The notes: generated by a model from the letters alone, not told the origin. Positions 24,975 through 34,855 are shown, counted from the stretch's first letter. The stretch is DNA of 64,000 bases from Herbaspirillum sp. ST 5-3 (GCF_004804275.1 NZ_STGI01000006.1:248001-312000); one strand, 5' to 3'. Numbers and translations: made by a program.

Positions 24975-25886
24975 ATGACTCAAAATAGAACGCCACTGCG
25001 CTACCCTGGTGGGAAGCAGAAATTAACACCATTCGTTGTCGAAGTTTTGAGAGCTAATGGGCTTGAGGGTGGGCATTACGTTGAGCCATATGCGGGCGGA
25101 GCTGGCGTTGCAATGGAGTTGTTAATCGACGGCTGTGTTGAGCACGTTCATCTCAACGATTCGTCATATCACATTTATTCGTTTTGGAATTCTTTGCTGA
25201 CACAGCCTGATGAATTTTGTAATCGAATTTCACGGTCTTTACTGAACGTTGATGAATGGCGCAACCATCGCGAAGTACTGCGTCATCCAGAACAGCATAG
25301 TGAGTTCGACGTTGGATTCGCAACGTTTTATCTCAATCGTTCGAACAGATCTGGAGTGTTGACCGGGGGGGTGATAGGCGGACTTAACCAATCAGGAAAG
25401 TGGAAAATTGACGCTCGATTTCCAAGAAATGAACTTATTCGACGTATAGAACTGATCAGCTCCTTCCGAGATTCAATTACAGTTTGCAATCTCGATGCAG
25501 AAGAGTTTTTTGCTACTTATGTTCCAATTTTGCCGGAAGAAACGCTCGTGTATTGTGATCCACCTTACTTCGAAAAGGCAAGTCGACTCTACCTTAACCA
25601 TTACGCGCCTGAAGATCACGAAAGGATAGCCGATACTATCCAAGAGTTGGAAAACGTAAAATGGATCGTGTCATACGATGGTGTTGATAAGATACTGAGC
25701 TACTACGCTCAACGCCGTAAATTTCTATATGAACTGCAATACAACGCGTCCCGCGCTTACAAGGGAAGTGAAGTATTCATATTCTCTGACGATCTTGTTA
25801 TTCCGCGTAGCTCAGCTCTACCGTTCATCTCGTCGGCGTTGAAAGCAAATACACGAACTTTGCATGTCAACGCCTTGGCTGCTTGA
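24975..25886 (+). CDS. Dam/D12-class DNA adenine-N6 methyltransferase
   Basis: A 303-residue alpha-class (D12) DNA adenine methylase. Motif order is canonical: N-terminal motif X RYPGGKQKL, AdoMet motif I VEPYAGGAGVAMEL near residue 36, the target-recognition stretch with NRSNRSGVLTGG, and catalytic motif IV DPPYF near residue 196. Members methylate adenine in short sites such as GATC, either in restriction-modification or as solitary regulators. No restriction endonuclease is recognisable nearby. It follows the ParB-like gene by 30 bases, has the same low-GC composition and likely shares its transcript. Recognition site unknown. Confidence 0.92.
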   Translation: MTQNRTPLRYPGGKQKLTPFVVEVLRANGLEGGHYVEPYAGGAGVAMELLIDGCVEHVHLNDSSYHIYSFWNSLLTQPDEFCNRISRSLLNVDEWRNHREVLRHPEQHSEFDVGFATFYLNRSNRSGVLTGGVIGGLNQSGKWKIDARFPRNELIRRIELISSFRDSITVCNLDAEEFFATYVPILPEETLVYCDPPYFEKASRLYLNHYAPEDHERIADTIQELENVKWIVSYDGVDKILSYYAQRRKFLYELQYNASRAYKGSEVFIFSDDLVIPRSSALPFISSALKANTRTLHVNALAA

Positions 25887-26068
25887 ATTTGCGAGACTCA
25901 AGAGTCGAATGTATAAGTGTCTCCAAGTATGTAGGGGCCGACTCGATTATTCACTTATATTCTTTTTGTTAGTGGAGAAATCAAAGTTAGCGCAAGATGT
26001 GGTTTTCACAAAGTGTACATACGCCCTTGCGAACCGCGCCCAATCAGCCGATCATAAGCGTAGTTCTA

Positions 26069-26797
26069 TCATTTCTGCGTATTGTGTTTCTTTGGCCTTT
26101 CCGGGATTTTCAATCCGGCCGCTTTTTGCTTGCTGATGTATATCGACTCGATCACGTTTTCGACAACATCCATAATTGCTTCAACTTCTTGCTTACTGGG
26201 CTTGAACCCTCTATGCATACTTGCATGTCCGGCTTCTATGACTGGGCCGATGGCGTCTTTTTGGACCCCAGATATATAACCATCCGCTTCAAACCTAGCA
26301 AGGTTCTTAACGAAATTTCCTTGATCACCCACCGACTCAATCATTACTTGCTCTAAGAGTCCTCGCATTCCGAGAACAGCCAAGCGCAGATTTTCGTTCT
26401 TTAGCGCGATGTATATCTCGCTTAAAAATTCACGCTTATAAGGATTCGAAATACTCTCCATAAAGATTAGATCGAAAAGCCATTTCGGCTGTCTGCGAGA
26501 CGTTTTAGGTGGCCACTGCTCAACAACTTTCTCGGATTGACCGCTACACCACCATTCAGTGTGCAGGCTAATGCTTTCGCAACCATCGCATTCAGCAAGA
26601 CGGTAATTGCAGAATTCGTGATATTCATTACCGAAGTCGTCAAGTTCTTCAAAATGTTCCTTTTGGGTGTTGTACAGCGTCGTATGCCATCGCTTTCCCA
26701 TGCACATGTTGCAGTGAAGCTTGATTTTCTCTTTGTCTTCATCCATTGGAAGTCCAAAGCCTTTGTGTTTTGCGTCCTTATGTAATGCAAGCGCCAA
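26069..26797 (-). CDS. DUF4145 domain protein with a zinc-ribbon N-terminus
   Basis: A 242-residue protein. Cys pairs (CNMCMGK near residue 29 and CDGC near residue 71) suggest a zinc ribbon. The C-terminal half has the DUF4145 pattern (LRLAVLGMRGLLEQVMIESV, then AGHASMHRGFKPSKQEVEAI), a helical domain common in restriction and other defence proteins and related in shape to HEPN. The start is taken as TTG 26797; ATG 26746 is a shorter option that loses no motif. It is convergent with the methyltransferase gene and begins 38 bases beyond the end of the TrpB2 gene, so it marks the right edge of the island. Function unknown. Confidence 0.75.
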   Translation of the reverse strand: MALALHKDAKHKGFGLPMDEDKEKIKLHCNMCMGKRWHTTLYNTQKEHFEELDDFGNEYHEFCNYRLAECDGCESISLHTEWWCSGQSEKVVEQWPPKTSRRQPKWLFDLIFMESISNPYKREFLSEIYIALKNENLRLAVLGMRGLLEQVMIESVGDQGNFVKNLARFEADGYISGVQKDAIGPVIEAGHASMHRGFKPSKQEVEAIMDVVENVIESIYISKQKAAGLKIPERPKKHNTQK

Positions 26798-26834
26798 ACC
26801 AACAACCTATCCGACGCTTGCATCGGCAAACCGT

Positions 26835-28187
26835 CTACCCCACCTTCGGCAACCGATCCAGCGCCGCCTTGATCGCCTCCTCCGGATAAGCAAAGTCCTG
26901 CAGCTTCCCGCTGAAGTAAGCGTCGTACGCGCCCATGTCGAAGTGCCCATGGCCCGACAGGTTGATGAACAGCGTCTTCGCCTCACCGCTCTCCTTGCAG
27001 CGCAATGCCTCATCGATACACGCCGCAATCGCATGGCTCGATTCCGGCGCGGGGATGATGCCTTCCGAACGCGCGAAGCGCACGCCGGCGTCGAAGGTCG
27101 CAAGCTGCGGCACGGCGACGGCTTCCAGCAGTTTCTCGTGATAGAGCTGCGATACCAGCGCGGAGTCGCCGTGGTAGCGCAGACCGCCCGCATGAATCCC
27201 CGGCGGCATGAAGTCGTGGCCGAGGGTGTACATCAGGGTCATCGGCGTGAGCTTGGCTGTGTCGCCGTAGTCGTAGGCGTAGTGGCCGCGCGTGAGCGTC
27301 GGGCAGGAGGTCGGTTCGACGGCGACCAGGCGCACGTTCTTGCCGGCGGCCTTGTCGGCGAAGAAGGGGAAGGCCGCGCCGCCGAAGTTGGAGCCGCCGC
27401 CGCAGGGGGCGAAGATCATGTCGGGGTAGTCGCCGGCGAGATCGAACTGCTTCTTGGCTTCGAGGCCGATCACGGTCTGGTGCAGCAGCACGTGGTTGAG
27501 CACGGAACCGAGCGCGTAGTTGGTGTCGGCGCGCGAGGCGGCTTCTTCGACGGCTTCGGAGATGGCGAGGCCGAGCGAGCCCTGGTTGTCTGGATTCTCT
27601 GCGAGCGCGGCGCGGCCGACGTTGGTTTGCTCGGACGGGCTGGCGAAAACTTCGGCGCCCCAGGTCTGCATCATGGAGCGGCGATAGGGTTTCTGGAAGT
27701 AGCTGACCTTGACCATGTAGACGCGCACTTCGAGGCCGAACATCTGGCCGGCGAGCGCCATCGAGCTGCCCCACTGGCCGGCGCCGGTTTCGGTGGCGAT
27801 GCGCTTGATGCCGGCTTCGGCGTTGTAGTAGGCCTGCGCGACGGAGGTGTTGACCTTGTGCGAGCCGGCCGGCGAGACGCCTTCGAACTTGTAGTAGATC
27901 TTGCAGGGTGTGCCGAGTGCCGCTTCGAGGCGATGCGCGCGGAACAGCGGCGTGGGACGCCAGAGCTGGTAGATCTCGCGCACCTTCTCGGGAATCTTGA
28001 TCCAGCGCTCTGCCGACACTTCCTGCTCGATCAGGCTCATCGGGAAGATCGCGGCCAGCGCATCGGGCGTGAGCGGCTTGCCGTCCGGGCCGAGCGGCGG
28101 CGCGGGCGGGTTGGGCATGTCGGCCACGATGTTGTACCAATGGGTCGGGATTTCGGATTCGGGGAGCAGGAATTTGGTTTGTGACAT
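26835..28187 (-). CDS. trpB: TrpB2-type tryptophan synthase beta-like enzyme
   Basis: A 450-residue fold-type II PLP enzyme of the TrpB2 class (TIGR01415-like), making tryptophan from indole and serine, or a related beta-replacement. The PLP lysine is in SPAGSHKVNTSVAQ; other marks are the glutamate-bearing TETGAGQWGSSMAL, the phosphate-binding CGGGSNFGG and the C-terminal LSGHGHFDM. Its length and the N-terminal extension (about 50 residues before the core) separate it from TrpB1, and no trpA adjoins. TrpB2 enzymes can act without TrpA, often as indole salvage. It lies 115 bases downstream of metY on the same strand. Confidence 0.9.
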   Translation of the reverse strand: MSQTKFLLPESEIPTHWYNIVADMPNPPAPPLGPDGKPLTPDALAAIFPMSLIEQEVSAERWIKIPEKVREIYQLWRPTPLFRAHRLEAALGTPCKIYYKFEGVSPAGSHKVNTSVAQAYYNAEAGIKRIATETGAGQWGSSMALAGQMFGLEVRVYMVKVSYFQKPYRRSMMQTWGAEVFASPSEQTNVGRAALAENPDNQGSLGLAISEAVEEAASRADTNYALGSVLNHVLLHQTVIGLEAKKQFDLAGDYPDMIFAPCGGGSNFGGAAFPFFADKAAGKNVRLVAVEPTSCPTLTRGHYAYDYGDTAKLTPMTLMYTLGHDFMPPGIHAGGLRYHGDSALVSQLYHEKLLEAVAVPQLATFDAGVRFARSEGIIPAPESSHAIAACIDEALRCKESGEAKTLFINLSGHGHFDMGAYDAYFSGKLQDFAYPEEAIKAALDRLPKVG

Positions 28188-28233
28188 GGTCTGATCCTAT
28201 CGTGTGGCAAGCGGTTTTTGTATCACTGCTGGA

Positions 28234-28269
28234 CGGGCTCCTTCCCCCCTGCAAGGGGGAGGGGACCCG
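28234..28269. repeat. long hairpin between metY and trpB
   Basis: A stem of about 14 pairs with one mismatch: CGGGCTCCTTCCCCC against GGGGGAGGGGACCCG, loop CTGCAA. No T-run follows, so it is not a standard terminator; it may be a dispersed G-rich repeat or slow readthrough between the two genes. Confidence 0.5.
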
Positions 28270-28302
28270 CTGTCTATGTTGCTTACGTCTGCTACTGCTG
28301 GC

Positions 28303-29589
28303 TTACGCCTTCGCGAGCGCCTGATCCAGGTCGGCGATCAGGTCGTCGATGTGCTCGATGCCGATCGACAGGCGCAGCATGTCTTCCGACACACCGGCCT
28401 TGGCGAGTTCTTCCGGATTGAGCTGGCGGTGCGTGGTCGAGGCCGGGTGCGTGGCGAGCGACTTGGCGTCGCCGATATTGACCAGGCGCGTGAACAGTTG
28501 CAGCGCGTCGAGCACGCGTGCGCCGGCTGCGCGGGGGTCGGCCTTGTCCACGCCCTTGAGGCCGAAGGACAGGATGCCGGAGGCGCGGCCGCCCATGTAT
28601 TTCTGCACCAGCGCATGGTCCGGATGGTCGGCGAGGCCGGCGTAGTTGACCCAGCCGACCTTCGGATGATTCTTGAGGAAGCTGGCGACGGCTTGCGAGT
28701 TTTCGCAGATGCGGTCCATGCGCAGCGCGAGGGTCTCGATGCCTTGCAGGATGAGGAAGGCATTCATCGGCGAAATCGCCGCGCCCATGTTGCGCAAGGG
28801 GACGACGCGCGCGCGGCCGATGTAGGCGGCAGCGCCGAGCGCTTCGGTGTAAACCACGCCGTGGTAGGAGACGTCCGGCTCGTTGAGGCGCTTGAAGCGG
28901 TCCTTGTGCTGCGCCCAGGGGAACTTGCCGCTGTCGACGATGGCGCCGCCGATGCTGTTGCCATGACCGCCGAGGTATTTGGTGAGCGCGTGCACGACGA
29001 TGTCGGCACCGTATTCGAACGGACGGCACAGGTAGGGGCTGGGCACGGTGTTGTCGACGATGAGCGGAATGCCATGCGCGTGCGCGATGTCGGCCAGCTT
29101 GGCGAAGTCGGTGACGTTGCCGAGCGGATTGCCGATCGATTCGCAGAAGATGGCCTTGGTGCGGCTGTCGATCAGCGGCGCGAAGCTTTCCGGCTTGCGC
29201 GCGTCGGCGAAGCGCACCTCAATGCCCATCTGCGGCATGGTGTGCGCGAACAGGTTGTAGGTGCCGCCGTACAGCGTGCTGGCGGAAATGATGTTGTCGC
29301 CGGCTTCGGTGATGGTCTGGATGGAATAGGTGACCGCAGCCATGCCGGAGGCCAGCGCCAGCGCGCCGACGCCGCCTTCGAGCGCGGCGATGCGCTTTTC
29401 CAGCACGTCCTGCGTCGGGTTCATGATGCGGGTATAGATGTTGCCTGCGACCTTGAGGTCGAACAGGTCCGCGCCGTGCTGCGCATTGTCGAAGGAATAG
29501 GCGACGGTCTGGTAGATCGGCACCGCGACGGACTTGGTGGTCGGCTCGGGCGTGTAGCCGGCGTGGACTGCGAGGGTTTCGATTTTCAT
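28303..29589 (-). CDS. metY: O-acetylhomoserine sulfhydrylase (aminocarboxypropyltransferase)
   Basis: A 428-residue Cys/Met-metabolism PLP enzyme that joins O-acetylhomoserine and sulfide (or methanethiol) to give homocysteine (or methionine). The family features are clear: HAGYTPEPTTKSVAVPIYQT at the start, SGMAAVTYSI, DNTVPSPYLCRPFEYGADIV, and the PLP lysine in SLTKYLGG-type sequence (ALTKYLGGHGNSIGGA). The length fits MetY; the shorter MetZ is less likely. AAGGAAG lies upstream of the ATG. The 5' region holds a 9-bp hairpin about 70-100 bases before the start. Confidence 0.93.
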   Translation of the reverse strand: MKIETLAVHAGYTPEPTTKSVAVPIYQTVAYSFDNAQHGADLFDLKVAGNIYTRIMNPTQDVLEKRIAALEGGVGALALASGMAAVTYSIQTITEAGDNIISASTLYGGTYNLFAHTMPQMGIEVRFADARKPESFAPLIDSRTKAIFCESIGNPLGNVTDFAKLADIAHAHGIPLIVDNTVPSPYLCRPFEYGADIVVHALTKYLGGHGNSIGGAIVDSGKFPWAQHKDRFKRLNEPDVSYHGVVYTEALGAAAYIGRARVVPLRNMGAAISPMNAFLILQGIETLALRMDRICENSQAVASFLKNHPKVGWVNYAGLADHPDHALVQKYMGGRASGILSFGLKGVDKADPRAAGARVLDALQLFTRLVNIGDAKSLATHPASTTHRQLNPEELAKAGVSEDMLRLSIGIEHIDDLIADLDQALAKA

Positions 29590-30265
29590 TGTCTTCCTTT
29601 TCTTCCTGTGGTTTTCAAAAGTGTGTAGCGCGGCGGCGCAAGACTTGCATGGGAGAGCGGTCGCAATCGCGAGAATAGCCGGCGGCGACCGCTGCGAAGC
29701 TCAACATGAACCACAACGAAACAGCGTGCCCGCATTCCACCTCGGGTGAAACACGCGATGGCGAACGGGAGCGGACAGGCAAGCAGAACGAGCAGGCGGA
29801 AAAACGCGGCGCGATGCACGGCTTGCGCAGTGTTTTTCCGGGCAGCTTGCTGGCTGCCGCATGCTGATGTGCGAGCGGACGCGTTCAATGTGGCGTCCTG
29901 AAGAATAACATTTTTTCTCTGCGCAAAAACCTCATGAAGCAGGCGTTTTTGCCGCATCGGACGGCAATGTCGGACAAACTCCGTACCGGCTTCGCGGCGT
30001 GCTTCGCGCACAAGGATGCAAACAATTCGAGGCGCGAAACCGGAAGTTCTTGCCGGCCGGATTTCCACGCCGACGGCATCCTGAAGGTTCAATTTCCCGG
30101 TCGCCTGTTGCTCATATTTTGAGCAATGTTGCGCACCGCTGTATCAATTTTTCGCAGCCCGTTCGGCTGCGCGCCTGTCTTTTCCCCTCGTTGACCACTG
30201 GCATGTTTGTTGCACTTATGCAAATGGAGATTGCCGTCATAACAACACCATCAAGGGAGGACGCA
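29590..30265. other. intergenic region between metY and the FIST-like operon
   Basis: About 675 bases between divergent genes without a supportable gene. Visible structures: a hairpin with 9-bp arms (AGCGGTCGC at 29656-29664 and GCGACCGCT at 29685-29693) in the presumed metY leader, and an inverted repeat TTGCTCA-N5-TGAGCAA at 30108-30126. The part from 29895 to 29960 is AT-rich and could contain a promoter. I could not fit any known S-adenosylmethionine riboswitch. Confidence 0.5.
30108..30126. promoter_or_regulatory. 7-bp inverted repeat, candidate operator
   Basis: TTGCTCA-TATTT-TGAGCAA lies about 140 bases upstream of the GTG start at 30266. The T-N11-A spacing inside it is compatible with a LysR-type site, but the regulator is unknown. 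Confidence 0.35.
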
Positions 30266-30628
30266 GTGCTTGGAAACTTCATTCGATTACTCTTCGGGCA
30301 GCCAAAGCAGAAGCAGGTCAACGAGTTGTTCCCGCAGGACCAGCAGACCTATGTGCGGCACGGGCTGCATGTGGATGGGCACGGATTGCCGGAGGTATCG
30401 GCGACATGCTGGCGGCGTCTTGTTCTCGGCGAGACGGAAATCACGACAGCCGACATATCGCTGCGCTTCCTGCTCAAGAACAATGTGCGCTATGTGAAGC
30501 GCGCCAGCAACTCGGAAGACGCCATTGCCGAACGCATCCGCATCACGCGCAATTTCTTTATCAAGAACCGGCTGCTGCTCAACGCTGAAGTCCTCATGCT
30601 GAGCCAAATCGAAGGGGAGAAGGCATGA
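30266..30628 (+). CDS. small protein of unknown function, partner of the FIST-like gene
   Basis: A 120-residue protein I do not recognise. The frame is open for 270 bases upstream, but GTG 30266 has a near-perfect AAGGGAGG five bases before it, so I start there. The protein is basic and helical with several Arg/Lys pairs, a hydrophobic N-terminus (LGNFIRLLFG), and a possible winged-helix-like centre (TTADISLRFLLKNNVRYVKR). No signal peptide or membrane span is clear. Its stop overlaps the next start (ATGA), so the two are translationally coupled and likely work together. Confidence 0.65.
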   Translation: MLGNFIRLLFGQPKQKQVNELFPQDQQTYVRHGLHVDGHGLPEVSATCWRRLVLGETEITTADISLRFLLKNNVRYVKRASNSEDAIAERIRITRNFFIKNRLLLNAEVLMLSQIEGEKA

Positions 30629-31623
30629 TGACCGCAAAGAAGGGAATGTATTCGCTGGCCGCCGTGTCGGAGCTGGTCACCAGCGGCCGCGCCATCCTGC
30701 TTGCCGGCGATGAAGCCTTGCTCGACCAGGTGCCGCGCGGCAACTGGATCGGCGGAACGATTCCCTATTTCATGGGAGACCAGGGTGGCCTGCAGAGCAA
30801 AGAGCTGCTGCATGTATCGGTGATCGACGAGGCGTCAGGCGGACACGTCGGCATGTACGACGTATCGACTATCGACCGCATCGCCACGGACGGCCCCGCC
30901 AACGGCTTGACGGTGTGCATCCTGCCTGCCGGCAGTGCCGTGCATGAGCATTATGCGAAACACGGGCCGGACTTCGACGACATGTTCATGAAGCCCCTGG
31001 TCGGCTGGGTCGCGGGCGTCAGCCTGGACGACATCGGCCGTGTGAAGCCGCAGGTGTACAACGGCGCAACCGGGCAGAAATCGGATTGCCTGGCGGTCGC
31101 GATGCACGTCGAGCTTCCGGCCAATAAGCAGGCGAACGTCGAGCTGCTCAACCTGTTCGAGGCTCTCGATGCGCACACGCTGATCTTCGACGCGGACGGT
31201 TTCTCGGCAGGCGATTGCATGATCGACGGAAAACGGACCAATCTCGCACGTTTCATCAGCGAGCATGCGATCGACACACGCATGCCGCTGGTCGCGGACT
31301 ACAACGGTTTCTACGTCAACGTGAGCATTCAGAGCGTGGATGCCGCCAGCGGCGAGACAAGCTTCTTCGCGCCGGTCTTCGCAGGCGTCGAATATTTCTT
31401 CGCCAAACCGGTTGCCGACTATGTCGAGAGCTTCGACGCAGCCATGGCCGACAGGAAGATTGCAGCGGCCTTTTCCTGCAACTGCATCCTCAACTATCTC
31501 TATGCCAACCTGGAGGGGAAGAAGACCGGCACCTTGACCGGGCCGATGACTTTCGGCGAGATTGCCTGGCAGTTGCTCAACCAGACCCTGGTCTGGGTCA
31601 GCATCGTGGAGCGGCCGGGCTGA
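30625..31623 (+). CDS. FIST-like conserved protein
   Basis: A 332-residue protein. The C-terminal third resembles the end of FIST_C sensory domains: FSCNCILNYLYANLEGKKTG followed by MTFGEIAWQLLNQTLVWV, matching the 'F-C-x...E...GEI...NQT' pattern of that family. The first part (GRAILLAGDEALLDQVPRGN, GLTVCILPAGSAVHEHYA) would fit a degenerate FIST_N. FIST domains are thought to sense small ligands such as amino acids and usually sit with signalling proteins. The match is by eye and moderate. ATG 30625 overlaps the upstream stop; a second ATG follows immediately. Confidence 0.6.
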   Translation: MMTAKKGMYSLAAVSELVTSGRAILLAGDEALLDQVPRGNWIGGTIPYFMGDQGGLQSKELLHVSVIDEASGGHVGMYDVSTIDRIATDGPANGLTVCILPAGSAVHEHYAKHGPDFDDMFMKPLVGWVAGVSLDDIGRVKPQVYNGATGQKSDCLAVAMHVELPANKQANVELLNLFEALDAHTLIFDADGFSAGDCMIDGKRTNLARFISEHAIDTRMPLVADYNGFYVNVSIQSVDAASGETSFFAPVFAGVEYFFAKPVADYVESFDAAMADRKIAAAFSCNCILNYLYANLEGKKTGTLTGPMTFGEIAWQLLNQTLVWVSIVERPG

Positions 31624-31710
31624 ACACCGTGAAAACGGGCCGCAAGCGGCAAGGGGCGGTGTTCACCTTATGCGGCAATTCACACCGCCCCGATCCTGCC
31701 TACTGCTGGT

Positions 31711-34554
31711 TCAACCGCAAGCGCCGATCGCGCCGCAGGCTGTGCAGAACTCGCAGCCGTCCTTCTTGATCACGGTCGTGTTGCCGCATTCCTTGCACAG
31801 CTTGCCGGCGATGGTCGGCGCGGTCCGGGCGATATGCGCCGGCTCGTCGGTGACCACGCCCATGGCTTTGACCGGCATGCCTTCTTCGGTGAGGATGCCG
31901 AGCATGGCGTAGCGGTGAATCACGAGTTGCGCGATGTAGGCGACGGTCGATGGATAGCTGACCTGCTTTTCGCTGCCGGGCACGCGGGCGAGGAAATCGC
32001 CGCGCGGTTCGGCGTAGTTGAGCAGCTTGCGCAGCTTCATGCCGATCCAGGCCGGATCGACCACGCGCATGTCGTGGCTGAGCAGCTTGCACAGGCCGTC
32101 CAGGGTATGCGGATGACCGCCGGTGAGCCACATGCTGTAGGGACGGCGGGTGCCGTCCGGCATCTGCAGTTCCTTGAGCATCAGCACGAAATCGTCTTCG
32201 GTGGCCGGGTTGCGCACATCCGCCACCCAAGCCAGCGTGCCGTCGGTGCCGGTCTTGGGCTCATGCGGCGCGAACAGCGCGTTGAGCACCGGCGACGTTT
32301 CGTTGTCCTGCTTGTCGAGTGCGCCGAGCTGGTTGTAACGCCATTCGACCAGCTTGGCGAAGGCGGCCGTCGCGCTCGGCACCTGGATCGGCTGGCCGTT
32401 GGGCGGCATCGGCATTTCGAACGGATCGCCGTAGGCGCTGCCGAGCAGCGACAGGCGCTTGCGCAGCCAGGCGCGGTCGTTGGCGCGCATGTCGGTCGAC
32501 AGCGTCTTGGCGATCGCATCCAGGCCGCGCGGCGGCTGGCCGCCGAGCACCCAGACTTCGAACGGCACGCCGCCCTTGTCGGATACGGCGACCGCGAATT
32601 CGCCCTGCGGCGTGTCGATGATTTCGCTGATCCAGGCGGAAGCGCCGGCCGGCAGGCGCGGACGCGACGGCCAGCGCAGCGACGCCAGCGGCGGCGTCAT
32701 CGCCAGTTCCGTCAGCACCAGGCGCTTGTCCTGCTCGGACAGCGTGACCGGCTGCGGATTGGGATTGGCGGCAGGCACCGACAGCACCGCGCCGAGCACG
32801 CCGTTGGGGCGATAGGTGGTGATGCCTTTCAGCCCCTGGCGCCAGGCTTCCATGTAGAGGCCCTTGAAGTCCTCGTACGGATAGTCTTCCGGCACGTTGA
32901 CCGTCTTGGAAATCGCGGCATCGATGTAGGGTGCGACGCTGGCGACCATCAGCATGTGATTGATGGCGGAGATTTCCAGCGCGGAGACGAAGGCTTCCGG
33001 CAGGCTGGCGGTGTCGTGGCCGAGCGCGCGATAGACGCGGTAGGCGTGGTCTTCGACGGTGTAGTCCTTCTTGGTGCCGTCGGGCATGCGCTTGGTGCGG
33101 TTGTAGAACCACGAGAAGGCGGGCTCGATGCCGTTCGACGCGTTGTCGGCGAAGGCCAGCGAAATGGTGCCGGTCGGCGCGATCGAGGTCAGGTGCGAAT
33201 TGCGGATGCCGTGCTTGCGGATCGCATCCTTGAGCGACTCCGGCAGGCGCGAGGCAAAGCCGCCGGCCAGGTATTTGTCGGCGTCGAACAGCGGGAATGC
33301 ACCGCGCTCTTTCGCGATGTCGATCGAACCTTCATACGCGGCATCGCGCATCACGCGCGAGATCTCGCCGGCCAGCTTGCGGCCCTCTTCGGTGTCGTAG
33401 CGCACGCCGAGCATGATCAGCGCATCGCCCAGGCCGGTGAAGCCGAGGCCGAGACGGCGCTTGGCATCCGCTTCGCGGGCCTGTTCCGGCAGCGGCCACT
33501 TGGTCGCGATCAGCACGTTGTCGAGCATGCGCACGGCGATCTTCGTGACTTTCGCCAGCGTGTCGAAGTTGAACTTCGCGTCTTCGCTGAAGGGTTCCTC
33601 GACGTAGGCGGTGAGATTGAGGCTGCCGAGGCAGCAGCAGCCGTAATCCGGCAGCGGTTGTTCGCCGCAGGGATTGGTGGCTTCGATGCGTTCGCAATAG
33701 GCGAGATTGTTTTCCTGGTTGATGCGATCGAGGTAGAGCACGCCCGGTTCCGCGGCGTTGTAGGTGCTCTTCATGATCAGGTCCCAGATCTCGCGCGCCT
33801 TGACCTTCTTGTAGACCCACTTGCTGTCCTCGCGCTGGTAGGCGCCCTTCTCCTTGAAGTCGGCATTGGGTTCGACGCTGTGCGCCAGTTCGAATTCACC
33901 GTCCGCGTCGACCGCGCGCATGAACTCGTCGGTGACGCCGACCGAGACGTTGAAGTTGTTGAGCTGCCCTTTTTCCTGCTTGACCGTGATGAAGTCAAGG
34001 ATGTCCGGATGATCGACATTGAGCACGGCCATCTGCGCGCCGCGCCGTGCGCCGGCCGATTCCACGGTTTCGCAGGAACGATCGAACACCTTCATGTAGG
34101 AGATCGGACCGGAGGCGCTGCTGCCGGTGCCCTTCACCCGCGCGCCCTTGGGGCGGATGGCGGAGAAGTTGTAGCCGACGCCGCCGCCGCGGCGCATGGT
34201 TTCGGCGGCCTGTGCGAGAGCGGTATAGATGCCGGGCTTGCCGTGGTCGTCCTCGGTGATGGAATCGCCGACCGGCTGCACGAAGCAGTTGATGAGCGTG
34301 GTCTGCAGGCCGGTACCGGCGGCGCTGCTGACACGGCCGGCCGGGATGAAGCCTTGCCGCATCGCCCACAGGAAGTCGTCTGCATGCTTTTTGCGCGTCT
34401 TCTGCGGTTCAACCTCGGCCAGGGCTTTGGAGACACGGGTGATGACCTGTTCGATCGTGGTTTCGTCGCCTTTGGCGTATTTTTCGATCAGGACCTCGGT
34501 GGAGATGTCTTGTGGCTCGGCGAGCGCGATGACCGCGCTTTCTAGTTTATGCAT
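31711..34554 (-). CDS. nrdJ: adenosylcobalamin-dependent (class II) ribonucleotide reductase
   Basis: A 947-residue class II RNR that makes deoxyribonucleotides with B12 radical chemistry, with or without oxygen. Landmarks include the substrate-loop segment [36 protein letters not shown], the active-site [20 protein letters not shown] and the C-terminal Cys-rich redox tail with CKECG and [11 protein letters not shown] 34554 has AAGGAG seven bases upstream. About 250 residues of the C-terminal half (TSCPxD-like repeats around 580-850) form the extra domain seen in long NrdJ proteins. An FNR box lies about 300 bases upstream. Confidence 0.95.
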   Translation of the reverse strand: MHKLESAVIALAEPQDISTEVLIEKYAKGDETTIEQVITRVSKALAEVEPQKTRKKHADDFLWAMRQGFIPAGRVSSAAGTGLQTTLINCFVQPVGDSITEDDHGKPGIYTALAQAAETMRRGGGVGYNFSAIRPKGARVKGTGSSASGPISYMKVFDRSCETVESAGARRGAQMAVLNVDHPDILDFITVKQEKGQLNNFNVSVGVTDEFMRAVDADGEFELAHSVEPNADFKEKGAYQREDSKWVYKKVKAREIWDLIMKSTYNAAEPGVLYLDRINQENNLAYCERIEATNPCGEQPLPDYGCCCLGSLNLTAYVEEPFSEDAKFNFDTLAKVTKIAVRMLDNVLIATKWPLPEQAREADAKRRLGLGFTGLGDALIMLGVRYDTEEGRKLAGEISRVMRDAAYEGSIDIAKERGAFPLFDADKYLAGGFASRLPESLKDAIRKHGIRNSHLTSIAPTGTISLAFADNASNGIEPAFSWFYNRTKRMPDGTKKDYTVEDHAYRVYRALGHDTASLPEAFVSALEISAINHMLMVASVAPYIDAAISKTVNVPEDYPYEDFKGLYMEAWRQGLKGITTYRPNGVLGAVLSVPAANPNPQPVTLSEQDKRLVLTELAMTPPLASLRWPSRPRLPAGASAWISEIIDTPQGEFAVAVSDKGGVPFEVWVLGGQPPRGLDAIAKTLSTDMRANDRAWLRKRLSLLGSAYGDPFEMPMPPNGQPIQVPSATAAFAKLVEWRYNQLGALDKQDNETSPVLNALFAPHEPKTGTDGTLAWVADVRNPATEDDFVLMLKELQMPDGTRRPYSMWLTGGHPHTLDGLCKLLSHDMRVVDPAWIGMKLRKLLNYAEPRGDFLARVPGSEKQVSYPSTVAYIAQLVIHRYAMLGILTEEGMPVKAMGVVTDEPAHIARTAPTIAGKLCKECGNTTVIKKDGCEFCTACGAIGACG

Positions 34555-34855
34555 GTATGACTCCTTGGAGCCGACGTCGGAGCGTCGGGCGATCGAATGA
34601 AAACGTGTTGCGGGTTCTGGTGTCGATGCACCTGCGATGTGACTGATGGCCATATCAAGGTGCGTTGTGTCGGATGGTTGCGGCGCTTGCCAGGACGGTC
34701 GTGCTGATTGAAAACCGGGTCGCGATCATGAAATCACTCGTTGGTCCTGGTAGCGTTGGTTCGGGCCGGCCGAATGACCGCAAAAATCGAATTTCCGGCG
34801 GCTCTCGGTCCGGCTGGCCGGAAGTCATTCTAGCGAGGCCGTAAACGAACTCACC

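Noticed and set aside
28204-29628. A 474-codon plus-strand frame opposite metY
   Set aside because: Shadow of the metY gene; no ribosome site and no protein family pattern.
29586-30092. A 168-codon minus-strand frame upstream of metY
   Set aside because: It has no ribosome site and its sequence is irregular; it covers the presumed metY leader with its hairpin.
31834-34545. A 903-codon open frame on the plus strand, antisense to nrdJ
   Set aside because: Long antisense frames are expected opposite GC-rich genes; its translation is His/Arg/Val-rich with no known motif, while the minus strand encodes a complete NrdJ.
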